From NCBI RefSeq assembly GCF_018729255.1, contig NZ_CP076060.1, forward strand, positions 372,001 to 436,000: DNA of 64,000 nt, in the 5' to 3' direction. Below, piece after piece: positions 7,186 through 16,175 of this stretch. Below the pieces are notes generated by a model, which saw nothing but the letters and a program-made list of their open reading frames with translations, did no database searches and was not told where the DNA came from. This stretch comes from Cupriavidus sp. EM10 (GTDB lineage: Bacteria > Pseudomonadota > Gammaproteobacteria > Burkholderiales > Burkholderiaceae). Numbering within the stretch: the first letter of the stretch is position 1; each line of letters starts with the position of its first letter. The position numbers were made by a program, and so were the translations under genes.

Positions 7186-8511
7186 ATGACGCACGTCTTC
7201 CATCGCAATCCCAAGCAATCCTTGCCTGTCGCCGTTGGCGGCAAGGGTATCGAGCTGTTCGACAGCCACGGCCGCGCCTACCTGGACGCCTCGGGCGGGG
7301 CGGCGGTGTCGTGCCTGGGGCACGGTCATCCGCGCGTGATCGAGGCCATCAAGTCGCAGGTGGATTCGCTGGCGTACGCCCACACGTCGTTCTTCACGAC
7401 CGAGGTGTCGGAAACGCTGGCACAGACGCTGGCCGATGCCGCGCCGGGCGACGTGAACCACGTGTACTTCGTGTCGGGCGGCTCCGAGGCCGTGGAAGCG
7501 GCGCTGAAGCTGGCGCGGCAGTATTTCGTCGAGACCGGCCAGCCACAGCGGCGCCACTTCATCGCGCGCCGCCAGAGCTACCACGGCAACACGCTGGGCG
7601 CGCTGGCCATCGGCGGCAACGCGTGGCGCCGTGAGCCGTTCCTGCCGCTGCTGGTGCCCGCGCACCATGTATCGCCGTGCTACGCCTATCGCGACCAGGC
7701 GGCCGGCGAGACCGACGTGCAGTACGCGCAGCGCCTGGCTGACGAGTTGGAAGCCAAGATCCTGGAACTGGGGCCCGATTCGGTGGCCGGCTTCGTGGCC
7801 GAGACCGTGGTGGGTGCCACGGCGGGCGCGGTGCCGCCGGTGGCCGACTACCTGAAGCGCATCCGCGCCGTCTGCGACAAGTACGGCGTGCTGTTGATCC
7901 TGGACGAAGTGATGTCCGGCATGGGCCGCACCGGCTACCTGTTCGCGTGCGAGGAAGATGGCGTGGTGCCCGATATCGTGACCATCGCCAAGGGCCTGGG
8001 CGCCGGCTACCAGCCGATCGGCGCGATGATGTCGACGGCGCGCATCTACGACGCCATCGTCGGCGGCAGCGGCTTCTTCCAGCACGGCCATACCTATATC
8101 GGCCACGCCACGGCCTGCGCCGCCGCACTGGCCGTGCAGCGCACGATTGCCGAGGACAAGCTGCTGCCCAACGTGCTGGCTCGCGGCGAGCAGCTGCGCG
8201 CCCGCCTGCGCGAGGCGCTGGGCGACCACCCGAACCTGGGCGACGTCCGTGGCCGCGGCCTGTTCGTCGGCGTGGAGTTCGTGGCCGACCGCGCCACCAA
8301 GGCCACGCTCGATCCGGCGAGGAAGACCCACGCCGTGCTCAAGCGCACCTGCATGGAAAACGGCCTGCTGGTCTACCCGATGGGCGGCACCGTCGATGGC
8401 ATCCATGGCGACCACGTGCTGTTCGCGCCGCCGTTCATCTGCACCCCGGCCGATATCGACAATATCGTCGACCGCTTCGCGCAGTCGGTGAAGCAAGTGC
8501 TGCCGGCGTGA
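7186..8511 (+). CDS. Class III (omega-type) PLP aminotransferase
   Basis: The 441-residue product belongs to the class III aminotransferases (fold type I). The Schiff-base lysine is K269 in TIAKGLGAGYQP and the PLP-ring aspartate is D240 in LLILDEVMSGMGRTG. The segment YFVSGGSEAVEAALKLAR (about residues 92-109) is the phosphate-binding region. These enzymes move amino groups from omega-, beta- or alpha-amino acids to pyruvate or 2-oxoglutarate. The gene is followed after 10 bp by a beta-keto acid cleavage enzyme, which suggests that transamination makes a keto acid for that enzyme. It has an RpiR-type operator over its promoter. Substrate specificity cannot be fixed from sequence. Confidence 0.88.
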   Translation: MTHVFHRNPKQSLPVAVGGKGIELFDSHGRAYLDASGGAAVSCLGHGHPRVIEAIKSQVDSLAYAHTSFFTTEVSETLAQTLADAAPGDVNHVYFVSGGSEAVEAALKLARQYFVETGQPQRRHFIARRQSYHGNTLGALAIGGNAWRREPFLPLLVPAHHVSPCYAYRDQAAGETDVQYAQRLADELEAKILELGPDSVAGFVAETVVGATAGAVPPVADYLKRIRAVCDKYGVLLILDEVMSGMGRTGYLFACEEDGVVPDIVTIAKGLGAGYQPIGAMMSTARIYDAIVGGSGFFQHGHTYIGHATACAAALAVQRTIAEDKLLPNVLARGEQLRARLREALGDHPNLGDVRGRGLFVGVEFVADRATKATLDPARKTHAVLKRTCMENGLLVYPMGGTVDGIHGDHVLFAPPFICTPADIDNIVDRFAQSVKQVLPA

Positions 8512-8521
8512 GGACCGACAT

Positions 8522-9367
8522 ATGACCCCCGATACCCTGCGCCGCCCCTTCGCCCTGGCCGTGGCGCCCAACGGCGCGCGCAAGACCCACGCCGACCACG
8601 CCCGCCTGCCCATCACCCCCGACGAACTGGCCCAGTGCGCACGCGAATGCGTGGAGGCCGGTGCGGCGATGATCCACCTGCACGTGCGCAAGGCCGATGC
8701 CACGCACAGCCTTGAAGTCGCGGACTACGCACCGGCCATCGCGGCGGTGCGCAAGGCCGTCGGCCAGAACCTGGTGCTGCAGCTGACCACCGAGGCGGTT
8801 GGCATCTATCAGCCGGCACAACAGATCGCCATGGTCCGGGCGTTGCGTCCGGAAGCCGCATCGGTGGCGGTGCGCGAGCTGGTGCCCGACGATGCGGCGC
8901 TGCCGGCCGCGGAATCGCTCTTTCAGTGGATGCATCGAGAGAACGTGGTGGCGCAGTACATCCTCTATGACGCCAACGATGTGCGCCGCTATGCCGCCTT
9001 GCGGGGCAGCGGCGCGATTCCCGAGGGCCGCCACTGGGTGCTGTTCGTGCTGGGGCGTTATTCGGCGGGCCAGAAGTCGTCGCCGTCGGACCTGCTGCCG
9101 TTCCTGGCGGCCTGGCACGAAATGGGGCTGGACCAGGGGGGCGTCGAATGGGCGGTTTGCGCGTTCGGCAAGCAGGAAGCCGATTGCGCGGCGGCGGCCG
9201 TGATGCTGGGCGGCCATGCGCGCATCGGCTTCGAGAACAACATGACGCTGCCCGATGGCGCCACGGCCCCCGACAATGCCGGCCTGTTGCGTGCCGTGCG
9301 CACGCCGCTGAACAGCCTTGGCTACGCGGCGATGACGGCCGACGACCTGCGGGCGCGCTTCGCGTAA
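8522..9367 (+). CDS. Beta-keto acid cleavage enzyme (BKACE, DUF849 family)
   Basis: The 281-residue TIM-barrel protein has BKACE hallmarks. Zn-ligand histidines H52 and H54 lie in MIHLHVRK (the family usually has HLHVRD, so K57 replaces the common Asp), and E238 lies in RIGFENN. BKACEs condense a beta-keto acid with acetyl-CoA and cleave it to acetoacetate plus a new acyl-CoA. The founding member, Kce, acts in lysine fermentation. The start ATG at 8522 is 10 bp after the aminotransferase stop, so the two are co-translated. The variant residue after HLHVR and the partner aminotransferase suggest a subfamily with an untested substrate. Confidence 0.85.
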   Translation: MTPDTLRRPFALAVAPNGARKTHADHARLPITPDELAQCARECVEAGAAMIHLHVRKADATHSLEVADYAPAIAAVRKAVGQNLVLQLTTEAVGIYQPAQQIAMVRALRPEAASVAVRELVPDDAALPAAESLFQWMHRENVVAQYILYDANDVRRYAALRGSGAIPEGRHWVLFVLGRYSAGQKSSPSDLLPFLAAWHEMGLDQGGVEWAVCAFGKQEADCAAAAVMLGGHARIGFENNMTLPDGATAPDNAGLLRAVRTPLNSLGYAAMTADDLRARFA

Positions 9368-9448
9368 TCCCGCAGTCATTCCGCCCGGCACGGCTGGCGG
9401 GATTCCGGTACGCTAGGCGCTTCATCCAGTTCCGCTACAGGAGTGCCG

Positions 9449-10651
9449 ATGTCCGCCAGCCCGATCCGCCAGTCGTCCACCGCCGAAGCCGCGCCGCTGG
9501 CGCGGGACATCGTCCACGGCCTGCGCGCCTCGCGCATCCGCGAGGTGGCCAACGCCGGCATCGGCTTGCCCGATGTCATGCCGTTCTGGTTCGGCGAGTC
9601 GGACCAGGTCACGCCGGCCTTTGTCCGCGACGCCGCCGCCCGGGCGCTGGCCAGCGGCGCCACGTTCTATACCCACAACCTTGGCATTGCCCCGCTACGC
9701 GCCGCGCTGTCCGACTACGTGACGCGGCTGCACGGCGCCACGGCCGTCGACAACATCGCGGTGACCAGCGCCGGCGTCAACGCGCTGATGCTGGCCGCGC
9801 AACTGGTGGCGGGCCCCGGCGACCGCGTGGTCTGCGTTACGCCGCTGTGGCCCAACCTGGTGGAGATCCCGCGCATCCTCGGCGCGACCGTCGAGACCGT
9901 GGCGCTCGATTTTGGCGACGCAGGCTGGACGCTCGACCTCGAAAAGCTGCTGCACGCGCTGACGCCGGGCACGCGCGCCGTGATGATCAACTCGCCGAAC
10001 AATCCCACGGGCTGGGTCATGCCGCGCGCGCAGCAACAGGCGGTGCTGGACCACTGCCGCCGCCACGGCATCTGGATCATCGCCGACGAAGTCTACGAAC
10101 GGCTCTACTACGGCAGCGAGGGCGGCAACGCGCCGTCCTTCCTCGACATCGCCAGCCGCGACGAACGCGTGATCGCGGTGAACTCGTTCTCGAAAGCGTG
10201 GCTGATGACCGGGTGGCGACTCGGCTGGATGGTGCTGCCCGCATCGCTGATGGACGACCTTGGCAAGCTGATCGAATACAACACGTCGTGCGCGCCATCG
10301 TTCGTGCAGGAAGCGGGGGTAGTGGCCGTCCAGCAGGGCGAGGCGTTCACGCAAGACCTGGTACAGCGTCTGCGCACCTCGCGCGACCATCTGGTCGGCG
10401 CGCTCTCCGGCCTGCCCGGCGTGGAAGCCCACGCGCCAGACGGCGCCATGTACGTATTCTTCCGCCTGGCCGGCGCCACCGACAGCCTGGCGCTCTGCAA
10501 GCGGCTGGTACGCGAGGCGCATCTGGGTTTGGCGCCCGGCAGCGCGTTCGGGGACGAAGGCGAGGGTTTTGTCAGGTGGTGCTACGCGTGCGACGTGGCG
10601 CGGCTGGATGAGGGGGTGCGGCGGTTGAGGGGGTTTTTGGAAAGGCTCTGA
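9449..10651 (+). CDS. Class I/II PLP aminotransferase
   Basis: The 400-residue product is an aspartate-aminotransferase-fold class I enzyme. It has NSPNNPTGW (about residues 186-194), IIADEVYERLYY and the PLP lysine K249 in NSFSKAWLMTGWRLGW. I start at the ATG at 9449, 5 bp after AGGAG; a GTG at 9443 overlaps that ribosome site and is less likely. It lies 81 bp after the BKACE gene in the same direction and may belong to the same unit. It could regenerate the amino acceptor or act on the keto product. Closest named relatives by motif are arginine:pyruvate- or aspartate-type transaminases, which is not enough to name it. Confidence 0.85.
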   Translation: MSASPIRQSSTAEAAPLARDIVHGLRASRIREVANAGIGLPDVMPFWFGESDQVTPAFVRDAAARALASGATFYTHNLGIAPLRAALSDYVTRLHGATAVDNIAVTSAGVNALMLAAQLVAGPGDRVVCVTPLWPNLVEIPRILGATVETVALDFGDAGWTLDLEKLLHALTPGTRAVMINSPNNPTGWVMPRAQQQAVLDHCRRHGIWIIADEVYERLYYGSEGGNAPSFLDIASRDERVIAVNSFSKAWLMTGWRLGWMVLPASLMDDLGKLIEYNTSCAPSFVQEAGVVAVQQGEAFTQDLVQRLRTSRDHLVGALSGLPGVEAHAPDGAMYVFFRLAGATDSLALCKRLVREAHLGLAPGSAFGDEGEGFVRWCYACDVARLDEGVRRLRGFLERL

Positions 10652-10654
10652 TGC

Positions 10655-11329
10655 TCATGCTGGGGCACTCGCCGTTTGCCGAAAAGAAAGCTCGCGCTGA
10701 CGAATGAACTTCTCCAGGTGTCTGTAGGGAATGCTGTTGCCAAACTCGTGATGTGACCAGACGATGCTTGCGACGATGTCGATGAACTGCAGGGCCAGGC
10801 TGTCGCGGCTTTCCCAAGGCGTAGTCTTTAGCGCGGTGGAGGCGCCGCGCACGGCCAGTTCAAGACGGAGATAGTCGTGCATGAAGAACCTGAGTTGGTC
10901 CTTCATGGAACGTTCGTCGGGTATGAAGGATACCGCCGCATGATCGGCCATGACATCGAGCAGAAGCATTCGGGTCATGTAGTGATAGAGGCCGTTCGGA
11001 TGCAAGCGAAAGGCCTTGCTCACGTTTTCCTTGCGGACCGTGATCGTGCGGAACTCGATCCGTCTTCCGCTGCCGGCAATCCTGGCTACCTCCTGCGCGA
11101 AGCCGCGGCGCTCCTTGGCTGACATCTGCACTGCCTTGAGTTCCTTCGAAAGCGTTCTGCCGCGCTTCTTGTAGAGCCCACGGACGGGCCGGTTCAGGAT
11201 CGGCTCGTCACCATCCGAGATGACTGCGGCGGCGAGCGTAAAGTGCCGGCTGGATCCGCCGTGTTGATAGGGCTTGTCCAGTTGCCATCCGAGGCAACCG
11301 CATTCATCGAGATAGATTGTGATGGCCAT
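10655..11329 (-). CDS. DUF3800 domain protein
   Basis: The 224-residue product starts MAITIYLDECG. The family's N-terminal motif is YxDESG, so Ser is replaced by Cys. Conserved acidic residues later (LLLDVMADHAAVSFIPDERS) support a RNase-H-like/DEDD-type nuclease fold that has been proposed for DUF3800 but is unproven. The frame is open to 11389; I start at 11329 because the family motif begins there and a GGAGG lies 10 bp upstream. The gene ends 3 bp from the stop of the convergent aminotransferase. Local G+C is clearly lower (the 60 bases at 10861-10920 are about 52%), pointing to horizontal acquisition. DUF3800 genes are often found near mobile or defence genes; none is visible here. Confidence 0.75.
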   Translation of the reverse strand: MAITIYLDECGCLGWQLDKPYQHGGSSRHFTLAAAVISDGDEPILNRPVRGLYKKRGRTLSKELKAVQMSAKERRGFAQEVARIAGSGRRIEFRTITVRKENVSKAFRLHPNGLYHYMTRMLLLDVMADHAAVSFIPDERSMKDQLRFFMHDYLRLELAVRGASTALKTTPWESRDSLALQFIDIVASIVWSHHEFGNSIPYRHLEKFIRQRELSFRQTASAPA

Positions 11330-11337
11330 AAGAAAAT

Positions 11338-11357
11338 AGCCTCCGCGTACGGAGGCT
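11338..11357 (-). promoter_or_regulatory. Hairpin over the DUF3800 ribosome-binding site
   Basis: A perfect inverted repeat (arms AGCCTCCG and CGGAGGCT, 4-base loop) lies just before the DUF3800 start. On the transcript the GGAGG Shine-Dalgarno is inside the 3' arm, so the folded hairpin would hide it. This could keep translation low or make it conditional. Confidence 0.5.
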
Positions 11358-11532
11358 ATGGAAAGGTGCGGTACCCAGGTCTGTCGCACTCAAAGTGCGC
11401 TTACGATGACGACGCCGTTTGTCGCAGGGGCCCTGGGCCGTCGAGGCAGTTTAAACCGCTGCGTCGCTACGGAATCATCATGGCGCGAGCGTACCCATGA
11501 GTCAATACACGCGGCGAGCTTTCAGATTTGTC

Positions 11533-12996
11533 TCAATCTACTTTGCCGCAACCGCCTCCCCCCACCACCCACCCCCCCAGCGCCTGCATCAATGCCGCCG
11601 AATCGGCCAGTCTTGCGGTGCGGGCTTGCGACAGGTCCAGCGCGGCCTGGCGGGCCTGGCGTTCGGCGTCGATGACCGTGAACTGGCTCACCCCGCCCAG
11701 CCGGTATTGCTCGTTGACGATGGCCAGCGTGTCGCGCGTCTGCCGGGCGTTGTCGGCGCGGGCTTCCAGCGTGCCGGCGTCGGCGTCCAGCGCGCGCAGC
11801 GTGTCGGCCACGTTCTGCAGCCCCTGCAGCACGGCCTGCTGGTAGGCGCCCAGCGACTGCTCGTACGCCGCTTCCTTGGCGCGCTTCTGCGCGCGCAGCT
11901 CGCCGCCGTGAAACACGGGCTGTACCACGCCGGCGGCCAGGCTCCAGACGTTCATGCTGCTGAACAGGTCGCGGGCGCGCATCTGCTGTGTGCCGCCACT
12001 GGCGGTCAGCGTGATCTGCGGATAGAGGTTGGCCGTGGCCACGCCGATATCGGCGGAAGCCTGGTGCAGCAGCGCCTCGGCTGCGCGGATGTCGGGGCGG
12101 CGGCGCGCCAGTTCGGCGGGCAGGCTGACCGGCAGGGTTTCGGGCAGGTGCAGGTCTTCCAGCCGGAATTCGGGCAGTTGCGCGCTGGCCGGCGTCTGTC
12201 CCGTGTACACGGCCAGCTGGTGGCGCGCGGCGTCGAGTTGCTGCGATAGCCCCGGCACCAGCGCCCGCGTTTGCGCCAGTTCGGACTGCTGCCGCTGCAC
12301 GTCAACCCGCGCCACGCCGCCCACCTTCAGCCGCTGCTGCATGATCCCCAGCTGACGCTGTTGCGCTTCGGCGATGGCCACCGTATCGGCCAGTTGCGCG
12401 CGCAGCCCGGCTTCGCGGATGGCCGTGGTGGCCACGTTGGCGGCCAGCGACAGGCGGGCCGCTTCCAGTTCGTAGCGCTGGTAGTCGACGGCGGCGCGCA
12501 GGCCTTCCAGCTCGCGCCGCTGTCCGCCGAACAGGTCCAGCGCGTACGACACCTGCACGCTGGCGTTATAGAGCGTGAACGGCCCCGGGCTGGGAAACTG
12601 CGTGATGCCGACGGAGGTCAGGTCTACCTGCTGGCGCGTGGCGTTGAGCTTGGCATCGACCTGTGGAAACTGCGTGGCACCGGTGCGCGCGGCCAGGTTC
12701 TCTTGCGCCTCCCGCAGGCGGGCGCGCGCCTGGGTCAAGGTAGGGCTGTTGGCGAGCGCGATGCGCACCGTTTCGTCGAGCTGCGGATTGCCGAACAGCG
12801 TCCACCATTGCCCGGGCACGTCGCCGGCCCGCAGGGTCTGCGTGGGATAGCCTGCGGCCGGCATCTGCACCGGCTGCGGACCGGCGGTGTAGCGCGCGTC
12901 GGTTGGTGCATCGGGCGAACGGAAGTCGGGGCCTACCGCGCAGCCGGCGATCATCAGCGCGGAAAGGGATGCAAGCAGGGCAAGGATCGTACGCAT
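11533..12996 (-). CDS. Outer-membrane efflux lipoprotein (NodT/TolC-like factor)
   Basis: The 487-residue product has a lipoprotein signal with Cys19 in the lipobox LMIAGC. Two repeated outer-membrane-efflux-protein domains (about residues 70-260 and 285-470) are rich in Ala/Gln/Arg helices such as LTQARARLREAQENLAAR. NodT-type factors form the trimeric outer-membrane channel of tripartite pumps. It is the last gene of a four-gene pump operon, 16 bp after the permease. The C-terminus ends in an unusual Gly-rich tail (ALGGWVVGGGGCGKVD) read across a seven-G run; most relatives stop near ALGGGW, so the last few residues are uncertain. Confidence 0.88.
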   Translation of the reverse strand: MRTILALLASLSALMIAGCAVGPDFRSPDAPTDARYTAGPQPVQMPAAGYPTQTLRAGDVPGQWWTLFGNPQLDETVRIALANSPTLTQARARLREAQENLAARTGATQFPQVDAKLNATRQQVDLTSVGITQFPSPGPFTLYNASVQVSYALDLFGGQRRELEGLRAAVDYQRYELEAARLSLAANVATTAIREAGLRAQLADTVAIAEAQQRQLGIMQQRLKVGGVARVDVQRQQSELAQTRALVPGLSQQLDAARHQLAVYTGQTPASAQLPEFRLEDLHLPETLPVSLPAELARRRPDIRAAEALLHQASADIGVATANLYPQITLTASGGTQQMRARDLFSSMNVWSLAAGVVQPVFHGGELRAQKRAKEAAYEQSLGAYQQAVLQGLQNVADTLRALDADAGTLEARADNARQTRDTLAIVNEQYRLGGVSQFTVIDAERQARQAALDLSQARTARLADSAALMQALGGWVVGGGGCGKVD

Positions 12997-13012
12997 GGCT
13001 GGACTCCGCGTA

Positions 13013-14188
13013 TCAGTCGAGCGTGCGCTTGTAGAAGCGCACGGCGATACCCATGACGATGACCGTGAACAGCGCCACGGGCCAGACGTTGGGCCAGAGT
13101 TCGGTCCAGCCGCTGCCCTTGAGCATGATGCTGCGGACCATCCGGTTGAAATACGTCATCGGCAGCACGTTGCCGATCCACTGCGCCCACGTCGGCATGC
13201 CGGCGAACGGGAACATGAAGCCCGACAGCAGGATGTTCGGCAGAAAGTAGAAGAAGGTCAGCTGCACCGCCTGCAGCTGGTTGCTGGCCAGCGACGACAG
13301 CGTGATGCCCACCGTCAGGTTGGCCGCGATGAACAGCAGCGTGGCCAGGTAGACCGCCAGCACCGAACCCAGGAACGGCACCTGGAACACGTAGTGCGCG
13401 GCCAGCACGATGATGGTGGCCTGGATCAGCCCGATGAAGATGTACGGCACGATCTTGCCCGAGATCACCTCGATGGGCTGCACCGGCGTGGCCAGCAGGT
13501 TTTCCATCGTGCCGCGCTCGCGTTCGCGCGTCATGGCCAGGCCCGTCATCATGACCATCGTCATCGTCAGGATGGTGCCCATCAGCCCCGGCACGATGTT
13601 GTACTGCGTGATGCCCTCGGGGTTGTACAGCCGGTGCACGTTCACGTCGAAGGCCGGCTTGCCGCCAGCAAGCGGCGCCAGCGCGCCCTTGAGGTCGATG
13701 CGCGCGACGGTGTCCGGCAATTGCGCCAGCGATCCGATGGCCGGTCCTGTGGCCGACGGGTCGGTGGCATCGGCTTCCACCAGGATCTCGGGGCGGTCGC
13801 CGTGCAGCAGCCGCCGCGAGAAGTCGTGCGGGATGTTGACCACGAACTGCACGTCGCCGCGCAGCAGCGCCTCGCGGCCCGAGGCCTCGTCGGGCATCGT
13901 CCGCACGACCTTGAAGTACGTGGTGTTTTCCAGCGCCGCGATGAACGTGCGCGAGAAGTCGCTATGCTCGCCAACGATCACCGCCGTGGGCATATGGCGC
14001 GGATCGCTGTTGATGGCAAAGCCGAACAGCAGCAGCTGCACGATGGGCAGCGCGACGATCATGCCGAAGGTGATGCGGTCGCGGCGCAGCTGCAGGAATT
14101 CCTTCAGCACGATGCTCCACCAGCGCTGCACCGAGAACGCGTTGTGCGGGCGCGAGGATCGGCGCGACGGCTGGGGCGCGGCGCTCAT
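13013..14188 (-). CDS. ABC-2 type transporter permease (YbhR/YhhJ-like)
   Basis: The 391-residue inner-membrane protein has one N-terminal membrane segment (about residues 30-50), a large periplasmic loop (about 55-195) and five C-terminal membrane segments, as in ABC2_membrane_3 permeases. The charged segment MTRERERGTMENLLATPVQP is the conserved cytoplasmic loop of this family. Its ATG overlaps the ATPase stop by 4 bp. With the ATPase, the membrane-fusion lipoprotein and the outer-membrane factor it forms a drug or cation export pump resembling E. coli YbhGFSR. Only one permease gene is present, so it probably works as a homodimer. Confidence 0.87.
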   Translation of the reverse strand: MSAAPQPSRRSSRPHNAFSVQRWWSIVLKEFLQLRRDRITFGMIVALPIVQLLLFGFAINSDPRHMPTAVIVGEHSDFSRTFIAALENTTYFKVVRTMPDEASGREALLRGDVQFVVNIPHDFSRRLLHGDRPEILVEADATDPSATGPAIGSLAQLPDTVARIDLKGALAPLAGGKPAFDVNVHRLYNPEGITQYNIVPGLMGTILTMTMVMMTGLAMTRERERGTMENLLATPVQPIEVISGKIVPYIFIGLIQATIIVLAAHYVFQVPFLGSVLAVYLATLLFIAANLTVGITLSSLASNQLQAVQLTFFYFLPNILLSGFMFPFAGMPTWAQWIGNVLPMTYFNRMVRSIMLKGSGWTELWPNVWPVALFTVIVMGIAVRFYKRTLD

Positions 14189-15186
14189 GAGGCCTCCTTG
14201 CGGCCCGGCGCGGCCTTCTTCTGGGGCGGCGCGGCCATGTTGTCCTGCGCCCCGCCCATCATGTGGATGAACACGTCCTCGAGGCTGGTCTCGGTCTGCA
14301 CGAGGCGATGGCCCGCCCCCGCGTATTGCCGAAGCGTGTGCTCCAGTTGCGTGGCGTCCTTGCCGGTCACGTGCAGCGCCGTGCCGAATGCCACGGTCTG
14401 GTCCACGCCGGGCTTGCCCTGCAGTTGCGCGGACAGCTCGGCCAGGTTGTCGCCCTCGACGCTCCAGGTGCTCAGGTGCTGGCTGGCCACGACTTCGGCG
14501 GACGTGCCTTGCGCCAGCAGCTTGCCGTAGGCGATATAGGCGAGCTTGTGGCAGCGCTCGGCCTCGTCCATGTAGTGCGTGCTGACCAGCACCGAGATGC
14601 CGCGCGCGGCCAACTGGTGCAACTGTTCCCAGAAGTCGCGGCGCGCCTTGGGATCGACGCCGGCCGTCGGCTCATCGAGCAGCAGCAGTTGGGGCTCGTG
14701 CAGCAGGCAGGCGGCCAGCGCCAGCCGCTGCTTCCAGCCGCCGGACAGCGATCCGGCCAGTTGCTCGGCGCGCGATTGCAGGCCCAGTTCCTCCAGCGCG
14801 TGCGCCACCACGTCCTTGCGGTTGGGCATGTCGTAGACGCGGGCGACGAAGTCCAGGTTCTCGCGGATCGACAGGTCCTCCCAGTAAGAAAAGCGCTGGG
14901 TCATGTAGCCGACGTTGCGCTTGATGTCGGCGGCCTGCTTCAGGATGTCGTAGCCCAGGCAGGTGCCCGAGCCGGAGTCGGGCGTCAGCAGGCCGCACAT
15001 CATGCGGATCGACGTGGTCTTGCCGCTGCCGTTCGGCCCCAGGAAGCCGAAGATTTCGCCGCGCGCCACCTGCATGGTCAGGTTGTTGACCACGTGCTTG
15101 TCGCCAAAGTGCTTGTTCAGGTCGTGCACGTCGATGACAAGTTCGCCGTTGCGGTGTCCGGTGCCCTCGGTGGCCTGCGTGGTCAT
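14185..15186 (-). CDS. ABC transporter ATPase (YbhF-like)
   Basis: The 333-residue product has one nucleotide-binding domain. Walker A is GPNGSGKTTS (about residues 50-59), the signature is LSGGWKQRLALA (about 148-160), Walker B is LLLLDEPTAGVD, and the H-loop lies in LVSTHYMDEAERC. E. coli YbhF carries two fused ATPase domains while this one has a single domain plus a C-terminal extension, so a homodimer is expected. It overlaps both neighbours by 4 bp and is translationally coupled within the efflux operon. Confidence 0.9.
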   Translation of the reverse strand: MTTQATEGTGHRNGELVIDVHDLNKHFGDKHVVNNLTMQVARGEIFGFLGPNGSGKTTSIRMMCGLLTPDSGSGTCLGYDILKQAADIKRNVGYMTQRFSYWEDLSIRENLDFVARVYDMPNRKDVVAHALEELGLQSRAEQLAGSLSGGWKQRLALAACLLHEPQLLLLDEPTAGVDPKARRDFWEQLHQLAARGISVLVSTHYMDEAERCHKLAYIAYGKLLAQGTSAEVVASQHLSTWSVEGDNLAELSAQLQGKPGVDQTVAFGTALHVTGKDATQLEHTLRQYAGAGHRLVQTETSLEDVFIHMMGGAQDNMAAPPQKKAAPGRKEAS

Positions 15187-16154
15187 GACTGCGTCACCTC
15201 CACCGGCTGGCCCGGACGCAGCTTCGGTGCGTCGCCGGCGCTGGGGCGGGCCTCGATCAGGAAGACCAGCTTGCGGCGCGTTTCGTTGCTATAGATGACG
15301 GGCGGCGTGTACTCGGCCTGGTTCGATACATAGGTGACTTTGGCGGCGATTGGGGCCGCGCAGCCATCGCAATGGATCGTGATGGCCTGCCCGTTCTTCA
15401 GCGACCCGACCACGGCCTCGGGCACGTAGAAGCGCACCTTGACGTTGCCGGGCGGCAGCATGCGCACCACGGCGCTGCCGGCCGGTACCCATTCACCGGG
15501 GCGGAACGGCACGTCGTAGACCAAGCCCGGTACGGTGGCGTTGACCGCCTTGCGCGACAGCTTCCACTCGGCCTGCGCCAGCGCGGCGCGCGCGGCGTCG
15601 ACCTGTGCCGACTGGGCGGCCAGCTGTTCCTTGCGGCCGGGCAGCCGGGCCACGTCGATATCGCGCCGCAGTTCGCGCACGCGGGCCGCGTCGGCGTCGG
15701 CGGTGGCGCGGCTTTCGTCGAGCTGCGCCTTCGAGATGCCGCCGATCTCGAATTGCGCCTCGTCGCGCTTGCGCTGGGCAGCGCTGCGTCCGGCCTGCGC
15801 CTGGGCCTGCACCAGCTGCGCCTGGTTGACGGCCACTTCCACGGGGCGCTTGCCGGTCTGGATATCGGCCAGCTGGGCCTCGGCCACGCGTACCTGCTCG
15901 GCGGCCTGCTGGCGCGCGGCGCGTTCGTCGTCGGATTCCAGCACGAACAGCGGCGCGCCGGTGCCGACCTGCTGGCCACGATCGACCGAGAGCGTGTCGA
16001 GCCGGCCCGCGAACGGCGAGGCCACGGCGACGAATTCCCCTTCCACATAGCCCTGCCAGGTGGTGGGCTTGTCGTTGCCGCAGGCGGCCAGCAGCGGCAC
16101 GGTCATGGCGGCCAGCAGCAGGGGCCAGGTTCGGTTCGGGACGGGAAGCATCAT
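15183..16154 (-). CDS. HlyD-type membrane-fusion lipoprotein (YbhG-like)
   Basis: The 323-residue product starts with a lipoprotein signal (Cys25 in LLAACG). A biotinyl/lipoyl-like half-motif (VASPFAGRLDTLSVDRGQQV, about residues 44-63) is followed by a long alpha-helical hairpin rich in Ala, Gln and Arg (about 75-190) and a C-terminal beta domain. This is the periplasmic adaptor linking the inner-membrane ABC pump to the outer-membrane factor. It is the first structural gene of the operon, 21 bp after the TetR repressor gene, in the same order as cecR-ybhG-ybhF in E. coli. Confidence 0.88.
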   Translation of the reverse strand: MMLPVPNRTWPLLLAAMTVPLLAACGNDKPTTWQGYVEGEFVAVASPFAGRLDTLSVDRGQQVGTGAPLFVLESDDERAARQQAAEQVRVAEAQLADIQTGKRPVEVAVNQAQLVQAQAQAGRSAAQRKRDEAQFEIGGISKAQLDESRATADADAARVRELRRDIDVARLPGRKEQLAAQSAQVDAARAALAQAEWKLSRKAVNATVPGLVYDVPFRPGEWVPAGSAVVRMLPPGNVKVRFYVPEAVVGSLKNGQAITIHCDGCAAPIAAKVTYVSNQAEYTPPVIYSNETRRKLVFLIEARPSAGDAPKLRPGQPVEVTQS

Positions 16155-16175
16155 GCGGGCTCCGGGATACCAGGT

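Noticed and set aside
11533..11600. Frameshift at the C-terminus of the outer-membrane efflux protein
   Set aside because: The end ALGGWVV is odd and crosses a seven-G run, but adding one base does not restore the usual ending, and the protein is complete otherwise. Noted in the gene entry only.
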